DNA of 40,273 nt from Actinomycetes bacterium (GTDB lineage: Bacteria > Actinomycetota > Thermoleophilia > Solirubrobacterales > 70-9): positions 1 through 40,273 of the forward strand of contig JAEZIQ010000016.1 of NCBI GenBank assembly GCA_023436605.1. Direction: 5' to 3'. This document shows, one piece after another, positions 34,101 through 40,273 of this stretch (position 1 is the stretch's first letter; each line of letters opens with the position of its first letter). The notes beneath the pieces were generated by a model that worked only from the letters and a program-made list of their open reading frames with translations, was not told where the DNA came from and ran no database searches. The position numbers and the translations under genes were made by a program.

Positions 34101-34642
34101 GGAGCCTGGCCCCGCCGACCGTCCAGGCAAAGCTGAAACGGGGCAAGGGCCGGAAAGTGACGCTGAGCTTCAAAGCGACCTCGCGTCCTGGTCTGAGGAC
34201 CGTGTTCTACGAGCGGGTCGGCAAGGGAATAAGCCTGATCGACTCGTCCGGCAAGGGCAAGGGCAGGATCACTTTCCAGGCCGCCGACGGACCGGGAGGG
34301 AAGCGAGCCGTTTTCGCACAGATCGAGCAGGACGGACTGCCTCGCCTGCAGAAGAAGGTCGACACCTACCGGGCTCCAGGCCCGATCCGCCCGCCTCGGG
34401 CCAAGGGACTCAAGGCCAATCGGAAAGGCTCGGTCCTGACGGTCCGCTGGCGTCGTTCCCCCGCAGCGAAGGGCTACCTGGTCCGGGTCAAGGTCTCTGA
34501 CGGTCGCAACCTCCAGTTCCTGACCTCCAGAACCCGGCTCCGGATCGGGAATATGCGAAAGGGCGACCGGGCCCGGATCAGCGTCACCGGACGCTCGAAA
34601 GCCGGCCGGTCCGGCAGGGCCTCAAGGCTCCGTTGGCCCTGA
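31193..34642 (+). CDS. large secreted multidomain protein of unknown function
   Basis: An 1149-residue exported protein. A signal peptide (about 1-25, RVIFLILLAGVALQM, ending ARA-G) precedes a region of beta-propeller-like stretches (about 95-450) such as LPDLLVDEAGTAHVVWLTDG and DLIVDPGGKLRFAWVDSEAG, resembling BNR/sialidase-fold repeats without clear Asp boxes. The middle (about 480-880) is beta-rich, with FNGLEIIPDAGVKILLG and a glycine-rich run of alternating hydrophobic residues. The end (about 1065-1149) resembles a fibronectin type III domain (GSVLTVRWRRSPAAKGYLVR) with a very basic tail. It has its own leaderless promoter. No enzyme motif is recognised. Confidence 0.75.
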   Translation: MGRSRVIFLILLAGVALQMSDNARAGVASTATDGSAASRDAPSPVSASSAIQPRARACRVTKKGPVARTPGYGGKCKAPKTKIPQPLPSTQLADSGRLPDLLVDEAGTAHVVWLTDGNSSPDLVNYCRMKRGSTTCDNPASTRTMFPDQPMGPQFNIDSAGAKIVDVGGDIVILSFRYPNVVNTPLGTSSRNLYMWVSDDGGDSLTGPALVGDNDPSGDAEVFGDEGSLRIGTITDTRTGGTFFQAIKPGQYSGTQANLGEDGPDRAYNGSLATVGGLPIAAFASLDGQTFIRQWSGAGDPNETTNWSESQLTGREPKLAAGPGGAYLAVRDNYYRPVKIHRLNGIQPGPAVTMAGTANVYARDLIVDPGGKLRFAWVDSEAGHIDEIRERSSSDGTGFSSTRLLARSLDGKEIGQLKVAAAEDGGGFSAYVSGGSSVGSGKLAIAPFGRQQSTGKPGLAGRPGGGVAPGTEVSCSRIGYGAVEILADQGCLLSAAGQAAKVSEGPIRFNGLEIIPDAGVKILLGTRERTIDTTGRVTVQLSGGGDPIVLFRGELHLRLPSGADGVKLATFDPSKFPVNLKGFPVQGDIDVILRKESVEIPISLKLPAVFGGLTGNAVLRASNDAGLEVASIRFQVGALTLGPVLLKDLDIRWNGAESWSGKGTIIAGSVNISAEIEFRSGAFYRGFVEVQPVPFPGLVLFTNVYLNKVKGGLKIDPLVIDAGADFGFQPLAPDLYLVGIDANLRLSAKPVFAVDLTGKGSLAGLPISESVVHGDADGHFSFHSKGEIDLGIISASNEINGFIDADRGLFGAGVAYDGCVGKDPFEICSGFSGLVSSKGIAGCALGQVGFGYRWGQSPYLIGPFGCDISEFEVKASQLRGGASDRTVSVPAGLRGAVLRISGDTGPPSVVMVSPSGERFTPVPAGSDESAPVAAVNGVNETQVGLRQPEAGLWTIETQAGPAVTRVEFARSLAPPTVQAKLKRGKGRKVTLSFKATSRPGLRTVFYERVGKGISLIDSSGKGKGRITFQAADGPGGKRAVFAQIEQDGLPRLQKKVDTYRAPGPIRPPRAKGLKANRKGSVLTVRWRRSPAAKGYLVRVKVSDGRNLQFLTSRTRLRIGNMRKGDRARISVTGRSKAGRSGRASRLRWP

Positions 34643-34666
34643 CCTAGTTGCGAAGTTGGGGCCGGT

Positions 34667-35383
34667 TCAGATCGGAAAGCCGGACTGGACCGTCGGCAGG
34701 GCCCACTCGGGGCCGGCGGACTTCAGGGTGTCGAGATCGAACAGCCCGGTGGCCACGCTGACCACCCGGATCCCGGCTTCGTGGGCGGCGGTGACATCCA
34801 GGGGTGTGTCACCGACCGCGATGAAATCGTCTTTGGAAAGTACCTGTGGCGTGCCGTTCGGGAAATCGCCGGTCGCGCAGGCGACGATGCCGCGCTTGAT
34901 CGCGTGACGGGTCAGTTCGGTGCGGATCGGGGAATCCGAGCCGTAGCCCCCGAAGGAAAAGAAGCGGTTGAGATCGCCACGCTCGAGCTTGATCTTCGCC
35001 GCCGGCTCGATGTTGCCGGTGGTGATGCCGAGCGGGACGCCGGCGCCGGAAAGGCGTTCGAGCAGTTCGACGATCCCCGGTTCGATCCGGTAGCTCAGGG
35101 ACTGGGCGACCGCGCCGGGCAGTTCGCGCAGGTAAACCGGAGTCAGTTTGTCGATGTCCTCCTGGGTCGGGTCGCGGTCGAGCACCGTGCCCAGAGCGGC
35201 GAAGGCGACGTCGTGGTCGGTCATGCCGGACTCGGTCACCTTGGCGATGTCGACCGACCTGTCAAAGACTTCACGGAAGGCCTTGTCCCAGGCGACCGCC
35301 CCGGCGCCACCGGTCGTCAGCAGGGTGCCGTCGACATCGAAGATGACCGCCTTGATCGGCGCGTCATTCGCAGCGGGACTCAC
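34667..35383 (-). CDS. HAD-superfamily hydrolase, phosphoglycolate phosphatase-like
   Basis: A 238-residue haloacid dehalogenase-type phosphatase. Motif I is FDVDGTLL with nucleophile Asp16 and acid/base Asp18. Motif II is TTGN in GVPLGITTGNIEPA, and motif IV is VGDTPLDVTAAHEAG. The cap domain inserted after motif I is helical, as in Gph/PGMB-type enzymes. The start is GTG 35383, overlapping the pgi stop as GTGA; the longer frame overlaps pgi without support. It is the last gene of tkt-pgi-HAD, so its substrate is plausibly a sugar phosphate or phosphoglycolate, but this is inferred from context. The gene ends 24 bp from the convergent secreted-protein gene. Confidence 0.85.
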   Translation of the reverse strand: MSPAANDAPIKAVIFDVDGTLLTTGGAGAVAWDKAFREVFDRSVDIAKVTESGMTDHDVAFAALGTVLDRDPTQEDIDKLTPVYLRELPGAVAQSLSYRIEPGIVELLERLSGAGVPLGITTGNIEPAAKIKLERGDLNRFFSFGGYGSDSPIRTELTRHAIKRGIVACATGDFPNGTPQVLSKDDFIAVGDTPLDVTAAHEAGIRVVSVATGLFDLDTLKSAGPEWALPTVQSGFPI

Positions 35384-37011
35384 CGGCGGCCGTTTGCCTC
35401 GCGATAGCGGCGGATCAGCTCGGCCGTGCTGCTGTCGTGATCGAGCGGGGGCGGGTCTGCCGACTCGAGTTCGGGAATGATTGCCTGGGCGAGGGCCTTG
35501 CCCAGTTCGACCCCCCATTGATCGAAGGAGTCGATGCCCCAGATCGCGCCCTGCGTGAAGACCGAGTGCTCGTAGAAGGCGACCAGGGTGCCGAGTGACT
35601 TCGGGGTCAGGCGGTCGACCATGATCGTCGAGGTGGGTCGGTTGCCGAGGAAGGTCCTGTGGGGGATCAGCCGTTCCTCGACCCCTTCGTCCTTGAGCTG
35701 CTCGACCGTCTTGCCAAAGGCCAGGGCCTCGGTCTGGGCAAAGACGTTCGAGACCAGCAGGTCCTGGTGGTTGCCGAGCGGGTTGAGGGCGTGGTTGAAG
35801 CCGATGAAGTCGGCCGGGATCAGCTCGGTTCCCTGGTGCACCAGCTGGTAGAAGGAATGCTGGCCGTTGGTGCCGGGTTCTCCCCAGAAGATCGCTCCGG
35901 TCCCGTAATCGACCCGGGTTCCGTCGAGCGTGACGCCCTTGCCGTTCGACTCCATGGTCAGCTGCTGCAGATAGGCCGGGAAGCGGTGGAGGTACTCGCT
36001 GTAGGGGAACACGGCGTGGGTCTCGGCGCCAAAGAAGTTCCGGTACCAGATCGTCAGAAGGCCATGAATCGCCGGCAGGTTGGTAGTGAGGCCGGTGGAA
36101 AGGAAATGCTCGTCCATCTCATGGAAGCCGTCGAGCATCTCGCTAAAGCGGTCCGGGCCGATCGCCAGCATGGTCGAGAGGCCGATCGCCGAATCCATCG
36201 AGTAGCGGCCACCGACCCACTCCCAGAAGCCGAACATGATGTCGGTATCAATCCCGAATTCGGACACGCCATCGGCGTTGGTCGAGACGGCGACGAAGTG
36301 CTTTGCGATCGCCGTCTCGTCGCCACCGAGGCCGTCGAGCAGCCACTGGCGGGCGGTGCGGGCGTTGGTCATCGTCTCCAGCGTGGTGAAGGTCTTGGAC
36401 GAGACGATGAACAGGGTTTCGGCCGGATCGGCATCGAGGGTCGCCTCGTAGAAGTCGGTGCCGTCGACATTCGAGACGAAGCGGAATTCGAGGTCGCGCC
36501 TTGAGTAGTCCTTGAGCGCCTCGTAGGCCATCACCGGGCCGAGGTCGGAACCCCCGATGCCGATGTTGATGATCCGCCTGATCGGCTTGCCCGTCTGGCC
36601 CTTCCACTCGCCGGAGCGGACGGACTCGGAAAAGGAAGCCATGCGGTCGAGCACCTCGTGGACCTCGCGGACCACGTCGACGCCATCGACCACGAGCGAG
36701 CGGCTGCGTGGCATGCGGAGCGCCACGTGGAGGACCGCCCGGTCCTCCGAGGTGTTGATGTGCTCGCCCCGGAACATCGCGTCGCGACGCTCCGGCATCC
36801 GCATCTCCCGGGCCAGCTCGGCCAGCAGGCCGAGCGTTTCACGGGCGATCCGGTTCTTCGAGTAATCGAAGTAGAGCCCGCAGGCTTCGGCGACGAGATC
36901 GGTGCCACGCGAGGGATCGTCCCGGAAGAGATCCCTCAGGTGGAGGTCACCGACATCGTCGTAATGGCGCTCCAGGGTCTTGTAGGCGGCTGACTCCCGG
37001 AGCGCGCTCAT
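35380..37011 (-). CDS. pgi: glucose-6-phosphate isomerase
   Basis: Interconverts glucose 6-phosphate and fructose 6-phosphate. ATG 37011 gives 543 residues, close to the long bacterial form; it lies 4 nt after the tkt stop. Visible are NIGIGGSDLGPVMAYEAL, FVSNVDGTDFYEATL, VSSKTFTTLETMTNA, signature 1 GGRYSMDSAIGLS, GTNGQHSFYQLVHQGT with the catalytic His region, and signature 2 GIDSFDQWGVELGKAL near the C-terminus. The longer frame upstream overlaps tkt and is not supported. It is the middle gene of a sugar-phosphate operon with transketolase and a HAD phosphatase. Confidence 0.96.
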   Translation of the reverse strand: MSALRESAAYKTLERHYDDVGDLHLRDLFRDDPSRGTDLVAEACGLYFDYSKNRIARETLGLLAELAREMRMPERRDAMFRGEHINTSEDRAVLHVALRMPRSRSLVVDGVDVVREVHEVLDRMASFSESVRSGEWKGQTGKPIRRIINIGIGGSDLGPVMAYEALKDYSRRDLEFRFVSNVDGTDFYEATLDADPAETLFIVSSKTFTTLETMTNARTARQWLLDGLGGDETAIAKHFVAVSTNADGVSEFGIDTDIMFGFWEWVGGRYSMDSAIGLSTMLAIGPDRFSEMLDGFHEMDEHFLSTGLTTNLPAIHGLLTIWYRNFFGAETHAVFPYSEYLHRFPAYLQQLTMESNGKGVTLDGTRVDYGTGAIFWGEPGTNGQHSFYQLVHQGTELIPADFIGFNHALNPLGNHQDLLVSNVFAQTEALAFGKTVEQLKDEGVEERLIPHRTFLGNRPTSTIMVDRLTPKSLGTLVAFYEHSVFTQGAIWGIDSFDQWGVELGKALAQAIIPELESADPPPLDHDSSTAELIRRYREANGRR

Positions 37012-37015
37012 GGCT

Positions 37016-39055
37016 TCAGCCGAGCAGTCCCTTGGCTTCTTCGACCACCCGGTCGGGCGTGAACCCGAAGTACTTCTGGAGGTCCGGGAACGGGGCGGAG
37101 GCACCGAAGGTAGTCATGCCGATTGCCACGCCTTCCTCGCCGATGTAACGCTCCCAGCCGAAGGTCGAAGCCTGTTCGATCGAGATCCGTTTGGTGACCG
37201 AGGAGGGCAGCACCGACTCGCGGTACTCCTCGTCCTGGTTTTCGAAGATGTGCCAGGAAGGCAGCGACACGACCCGGGTCTTGACGCCTTCGATGGTCAG
37301 GGTCTCGTAGGCCTCGAGGGCGATGTGGACCTCGGACCCGGTGGCGATCAGGATCAGCTCCGGTTCGCCTTCGCAGTCGGCGATCGCGTAACCGCCCCGG
37401 GCGAGGCCGGAGGCCGGCGCGTACCTGCTGCGGTCGATCACCGGAACCTTCTGGCGGGTCAGCACCAGGGCGGTCGGGTGATCGGTGCGCGGCATGATCA
37501 CCTTCCAGGCCTCGGCGACCTCGGCCGCGTCGGCGGGCCGGATCACGTCAAGGTTCGGCATTGCGCGAAGTGAGGCGAGCTGCTCGATCGGCTGATGGGT
37601 CGGACCGTCCTCGCCGAGCCCGATCGAGTCGTGGGTCAGCCAGTGGACGACCGGCTGCTCCATCAGGGCAGAAAGGCGGATCGCCGGCCGGGCGTAGTCG
37701 GAGAAGATCAGGTAGGTCGACCAGACCGGACGAAGCGAGGAGAGGGCCATGCCGTTCGAAGCGGCGGCGGACTCGTGCTCACGGACTCCGAGGTGGAGCA
37801 TGTGGCCGGAACGATTCTCCGGATCGAACACCCCGGCGACCTCTTCCTTGAGTCCACTCGAAGCGGATCCGGTCAGGTCCGCCGAGCCGCTGATCAGCCA
37901 CGGGACCTTCGGCGCGATCGCCTGCAGGGTCTTCTGGGCAGCGGAGCGGGTGGCGACCTGCTCGCCGGCCTCGAAGCTCGGGATGTCGGCATCCCAACCA
38001 TCCGGCAGACCGCCCTCGAGCATCGTGTTGATCAGGTTCTTGGTCTCGTCAGGAGCGTCATCGAAGCGGAACTTCCAGGCCTCGTTCAGCTCGGCGCCGC
38101 GCTTGCCGACCCCATCGGCCCAGGTCTCGTAAACCCCGTCCGGAACCAGGAAGTGGGCGTCGGTCGGCCAGCCGTAGGCCTCCTTGGTCAGCTTCGTCTC
38201 CTCGGCCCCGAGCGGGTTACCGTGGACGTCGGCGGTGTCGACCTTGTTCGGTGAGCCGTAGCCGATGTGGCTGTGGATCAGGATGAAGGTCGGTTTCTCG
38301 GTCTCGGCCTTGAACTTGTCGAGAGCGGCACCGATCTCGTCGAGGTCGTTGGCGTCGTTGACGTGGTGGACGTTCCAGCCGTTGGCGAGGAAGCGGGCTT
38401 CGACGTCCTCGGTGAAGGTGAGGTCGGTCGAACCGTCGATCGTGATCCGGTTCGAGTCGTAGATCCAACAGAGGTTGTGGAGCTTCTGGTGGCCGGCCAG
38501 CGAGGCGGCTTCCTGGGAGACACCCTCCATCAGGTCGCCGTCGCCGCAGATCGTGTAGACGTCGTAATCGAAGAGTTCTTCGCCGTAGGCGGCACGCTTC
38601 CAGAGTCCGGCGATCGCCATGCCGACCGAGGTCGCGACGCCCTGCCCGAGCGGGCCGGTGGTGGTTTCGATGCCGGTAGTCAGGTGGGATTCGGGATGCC
38701 CCGGAGTGGAGGAGCCGAGCTGACGGAAGTTCTCGATGTCCTCGAGGGTGACCGAGAGCCGGTCGGTGACCGTGCCGTCATGCTCGACCTTCTTGACTCC
38801 GGCAAGGTGCAGCACCGAGTAGATCAGCATCGAGGCGTGACCGGCCGAAAGCACGAAACGGTCGCGGTTCGGCCAGTGCGGATCAGCCGGGTCGTAGCGC
38901 AGGTAGTCCTGCCAGATCTTGTAAGTCAGCGGGGCCAGCGCCATCGCCGTCCCCGGATGACCCGAGTTGGCCTTGTCGATCGCGTCGATCGAAAGGGTCC
39001 GGATCGTGTTGATTGCGCGGAGTTCGGGCGTCTGGGAATCGAGGGAGTCGGTCAC
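37016..39055 (-). CDS. tkt: transketolase
   Basis: Thiamine-diphosphate enzyme moving two-carbon units between sugar phosphates in the pentose phosphate pathway; it also links fructose 6-phosphate to erythrose 4-phosphate used by DAHP synthase. It has 679 residues, near the usual 660-690. The N-terminal domain has IDAIDKANSGHPGTAMALAP and the ThDP motif GDGDLMEGVSQEAASLAGH. The pyrimidine domain includes LGVREHESAAASNGMALS, with the catalytic Glu, and LTHDSIGLGEDGPTHQPIEQ. The start is GTG 39055, with TAGGAT 6 nt upstream. It is the first gene of tkt-pgi-HAD. No transaldolase gene is in the window. Confidence 0.96.
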   Translation of the reverse strand: MTDSLDSQTPELRAINTIRTLSIDAIDKANSGHPGTAMALAPLTYKIWQDYLRYDPADPHWPNRDRFVLSAGHASMLIYSVLHLAGVKKVEHDGTVTDRLSVTLEDIENFRQLGSSTPGHPESHLTTGIETTTGPLGQGVATSVGMAIAGLWKRAAYGEELFDYDVYTICGDGDLMEGVSQEAASLAGHQKLHNLCWIYDSNRITIDGSTDLTFTEDVEARFLANGWNVHHVNDANDLDEIGAALDKFKAETEKPTFILIHSHIGYGSPNKVDTADVHGNPLGAEETKLTKEAYGWPTDAHFLVPDGVYETWADGVGKRGAELNEAWKFRFDDAPDETKNLINTMLEGGLPDGWDADIPSFEAGEQVATRSAAQKTLQAIAPKVPWLISGSADLTGSASSGLKEEVAGVFDPENRSGHMLHLGVREHESAAASNGMALSSLRPVWSTYLIFSDYARPAIRLSALMEQPVVHWLTHDSIGLGEDGPTHQPIEQLASLRAMPNLDVIRPADAAEVAEAWKVIMPRTDHPTALVLTRQKVPVIDRSRYAPASGLARGGYAIADCEGEPELILIATGSEVHIALEAYETLTIEGVKTRVVSLPSWHIFENQDEEYRESVLPSSVTKRISIEQASTFGWERYIGEEGVAIGMTTFGASAPFPDLQKYFGFTPDRVVEEAKGLLG

Positions 39056-39061
39056 GCCCGC

Positions 39062-39067
39062 ATCCTA
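39062..39067 (-). promoter_or_regulatory. -10 element of the tkt operon, leaderless configuration
   Basis: On the minus strand TAGGAT ends 6 nt before GTG 39055. A run of six T lies just upstream of it on that strand. Confidence 0.5.
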
Positions 39068-39095
39068 CGAAAAAAGGGTGGGGTGGTGCGAGCGC

Positions 39096-39602
39096 TCAGT
39101 ACTTGCTGCTGGGGTGGCCGAGACCGTGTGAACCGGCAGCCCCCATCGAGGTTGCGCGATCCACCTGCTGGACCACGTCCAGCGGATTGGCGACCCCGTT
39201 GAACACGAAAAGGTTGTCGGCGTCCGAAGCGGCCGTGTCGAAATCGACGTCGCCGACCTGAAGCAGACGCTGGAAGACGGTCTGGCTGTAGTTCACGTTC
39301 TGGACCCGCTCGAGCCTGGTTTCCTGGATGTCCCTGGCGAAGATGCCGCGCTTGATGTTGAGTCTCCGGTCGGTGATCGTGTACACGGTCGCGACCCGCC
39401 GGATGAAACCGATCAGGACCGAGATGCCGAGCGCGGCCAGCACAATGAGGAACGGGACCAGGAACCCGTCACCGAGAAGCGCGGCGATCACGGCGATGAT
39501 GATTCCGATCAGAAGGCCCTTGAGGTAGAAGGCGAGGATCGAGCGCCAGGACGGATGGCCCTGAAAAATGATCTGCTCGCCTGGACTGGAGGTGAACGAC
39601 AC
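39096..39602 (-). CDS. membrane protein with bacterial PH (bPH2/DUF304) domain
   Basis: A 168-residue protein with two adjacent membrane segments (about 33-70, LLIGIIIAVIAALLG and FLVPFLIVLAALGISVLIGF). A bacterial pleckstrin-like domain of the YdbS/YdbT type follows, with TVYTITDRRLNIKRGIFAR then DIQETRLERVQNVNYSQT and VGDVDFDTAASD. The role of this family is unclear. GTG 39602 is chosen because TATGCT lies 6 nt upstream and the family's N-terminus begins here (SPGEQIIFQGHPSW); the longer frame runs into priA. It is divergent from priA with an 87-bp spacer, and terminates 40 bp before tkt starts. Confidence 0.82.
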   Translation of the reverse strand: MSFTSSPGEQIIFQGHPSWRSILAFYLKGLLIGIIIAVIAALLGDGFLVPFLIVLAALGISVLIGFIRRVATVYTITDRRLNIKRGIFARDIQETRLERVQNVNYSQTVFQRLLQVGDVDFDTAASDADNLFVFNGVANPLDVVQQVDRATSMGAAGSHGLGHPSSKY

Positions 39603-39608
39603 GGCGGC

Positions 39609-39614
39609 AGCATA
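39609..39614 (-). promoter_or_regulatory. -10 element of the bPH2 gene, leaderless configuration
   Basis: On the minus strand TATGCT ends 6 nt before GTG 39602, with no Shine-Dalgarno sequence. Confidence 0.45.
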
Positions 39615-39677
39615 TTCGACCGGCGGGAACCCGTGGGGAAGGTCCCGTCCCGGCAGTCGCCCATCCGCGATTGGCCG

Positions 39678-39683
39678 TACTCT
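39678..39683 (+). promoter_or_regulatory. -10 element of priA, leaderless configuration
   Basis: TACTCT ends 6 nt before GTG 39690, with no Shine-Dalgarno sequence. Confidence 0.45.
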
Positions 39684-39689
39684 CATCCG

Positions 39690-40273
39690 GTGTCCATCGC
39701 CAGGGTCGAGCCGCTGACGACGGCCCGCGCCCTGCGGGGACCGTTCGACTACCTGATTCCCGATCGGCTGGGCGAGGTCACGGTTGGAACCGTGCTCGAG
39801 GTTCCCTTCGGCCGTCGCCGGATCACCGGGGTCGTGGTCGAACTCGCCGAGACGAGCGAGGTGCCACCGGAGAAACTGGCCGAACCGATCCGGGTGATCG
39901 GCACCGGGACCAACGCGGATCTGGTCGCCCTCGGGCGCTGGATCGCTGCCGAATACTGCTCGACGCCGGCCCGCGGCCTGGGACTCGCTCTGCCGCCCGG
40001 GACCGGCACCGGGGGCGAGCGGACCCGATTCCGGATCGAGAAGCTGAACTCGATTACCGAGGCCGGCCGGGAAGCACTCGAAGGGGGAATCCGGCTCGGG
40101 GCCAAACAGCAACTCGCTCTCCAGCAGCTGCTCGAGGGCGATCTGACCGGGCGCCAGCTGGCCGCCCGGGCCGGTGTCGACTCATCGACCCTGAAACGGC
40201 TCGAGGAACGCGAACTGATCGAACGCTCCCAGGTCAACGTGCGGCGAAGGCCCGAAGGGGCGGGTGTGGGTTC
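39690..40273 (+). CDS. priA: primosomal protein N' (PriA), 5' part only
   Basis: The frame from GTG 39690 stays open to the window edge, 194 full codons. The N-terminus (ARVEPLTTARALRGPFDYLI, then IPDRLGEVTVGTVLEVPFG and RRRITGVVVEL) matches the PriA 3'-DNA-binding domain, which recognises the leading-strand end at stalled forks. A winged-helix region follows (about 135-185, KQQLALQQLLEGDLTGRQLA). The helicase and zinc domains would lie beyond the window. Many actinobacterial PriA proteins have degenerate helicase motifs, which cannot be judged here. It is divergent from the bPH2 gene, and its start is supported by a leaderless -10. Confidence 0.85.
   Translation, partial: MSIARVEPLTTARALRGPFDYLIPDRLGEVTVGTVLEVPFGRRRITGVVVELAETSEVPPEKLAEPIRVIGTGTNADLVALGRWIAAEYCSTPARGLGLALPPGTGTGGERTRFRIEKLNSITEAGREALEGGIRLGAKQQLALQQLLEGDLTGRQLAARAGVDSSTLKRLEERELIERSQVNVRRRPEGAGVG

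Overview
The window reads as a chromosomal segment of a high-GC actinobacterium (GC-rich third codon positions throughout, many GTG and TTG starts, actinobacterial-style promoters). The gene content suits a deep-branching actinobacterial lineage such as Thermoleophilia/Solirubrobacterales: split glycine decarboxylase, a scpA-scpB-rluB-aromatic-cmk-der neighbourhood, and giant secreted DUF11 proteins. That placement is inference from gene style, not from a marker gene. There is no rRNA, tRNA, CRISPR array, transposase or prophage. The window is essentially housekeeping genes plus one envelope/secreted-protein region.

Layout. 0-4.5 kb: glycine cleavage operon gcvT-gcvH-gcvPA-gcvPB (+), followed by an acyl-CoA dehydrogenase gene with its own promoter. 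5.74-6.09 kb: a gene-free stretch with an unusual cluster of hairpin-forming repeats. 6.1-8.1 kb: divergent HxlR-type regulator (-) and DHA2-type drug exporter (+) around a palindrome. 8.2-12.7 kb: trpS, scpA-scpB, a lipoprotein gene, then rluB. 12.7-17.9 kb: aromatic amino acid block aroH (chorismate mutase), hisC-type aminotransferase, an aromatic-rich leader ORF, DAHP synthase, tyrA, aroA. 17.9-21 kb: a PlsC-like acyltransferase (-, convergent with aroA), then cmk-der. 21.2-22.4 kb: metK, closed by a perfect 19-bp hairpin. 22.5-34.6 kb: LuxR-type regulator, a 2248-residue secreted VWA/DUF11 protein, an L,D-transpeptidase and an 1149-residue secreted protein. 34.7-39.1 kb (-): tkt-pgi-HAD phosphatase operon. 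39.1-40.3 kb: a membrane bPH2 protein (-) divergent from the 5' end of priA (+), which runs off the window.

How it fits together. The aromatic block holds DAHP synthase, EPSP synthase, chorismate mutase, prephenate dehydrogenase and a PLP aminotransferase, which covers most of the route to Tyr/Phe. The 33-codon ORF before DAHP synthase ends in AAFYSYWRFT and is followed by alternative hairpins, suggesting ribosome-mediated attenuation by aromatic amino acids. tkt and pgi supply sugar phosphates, including erythrose 4-phosphate for DAHP synthase.

A recurring signal runs through the window. At least eleven transcription-unit-first genes have a TANNNT hexamer ending 6-8 nt before the start codon and no Shine-Dalgarno sequence, which implies leaderless mRNAs. 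Operon-internal and long-leader genes more often carry GGAGG-like sites. This pattern also fixes several start codons (MFS, trpS, PlsC-like, bPH2, priA).
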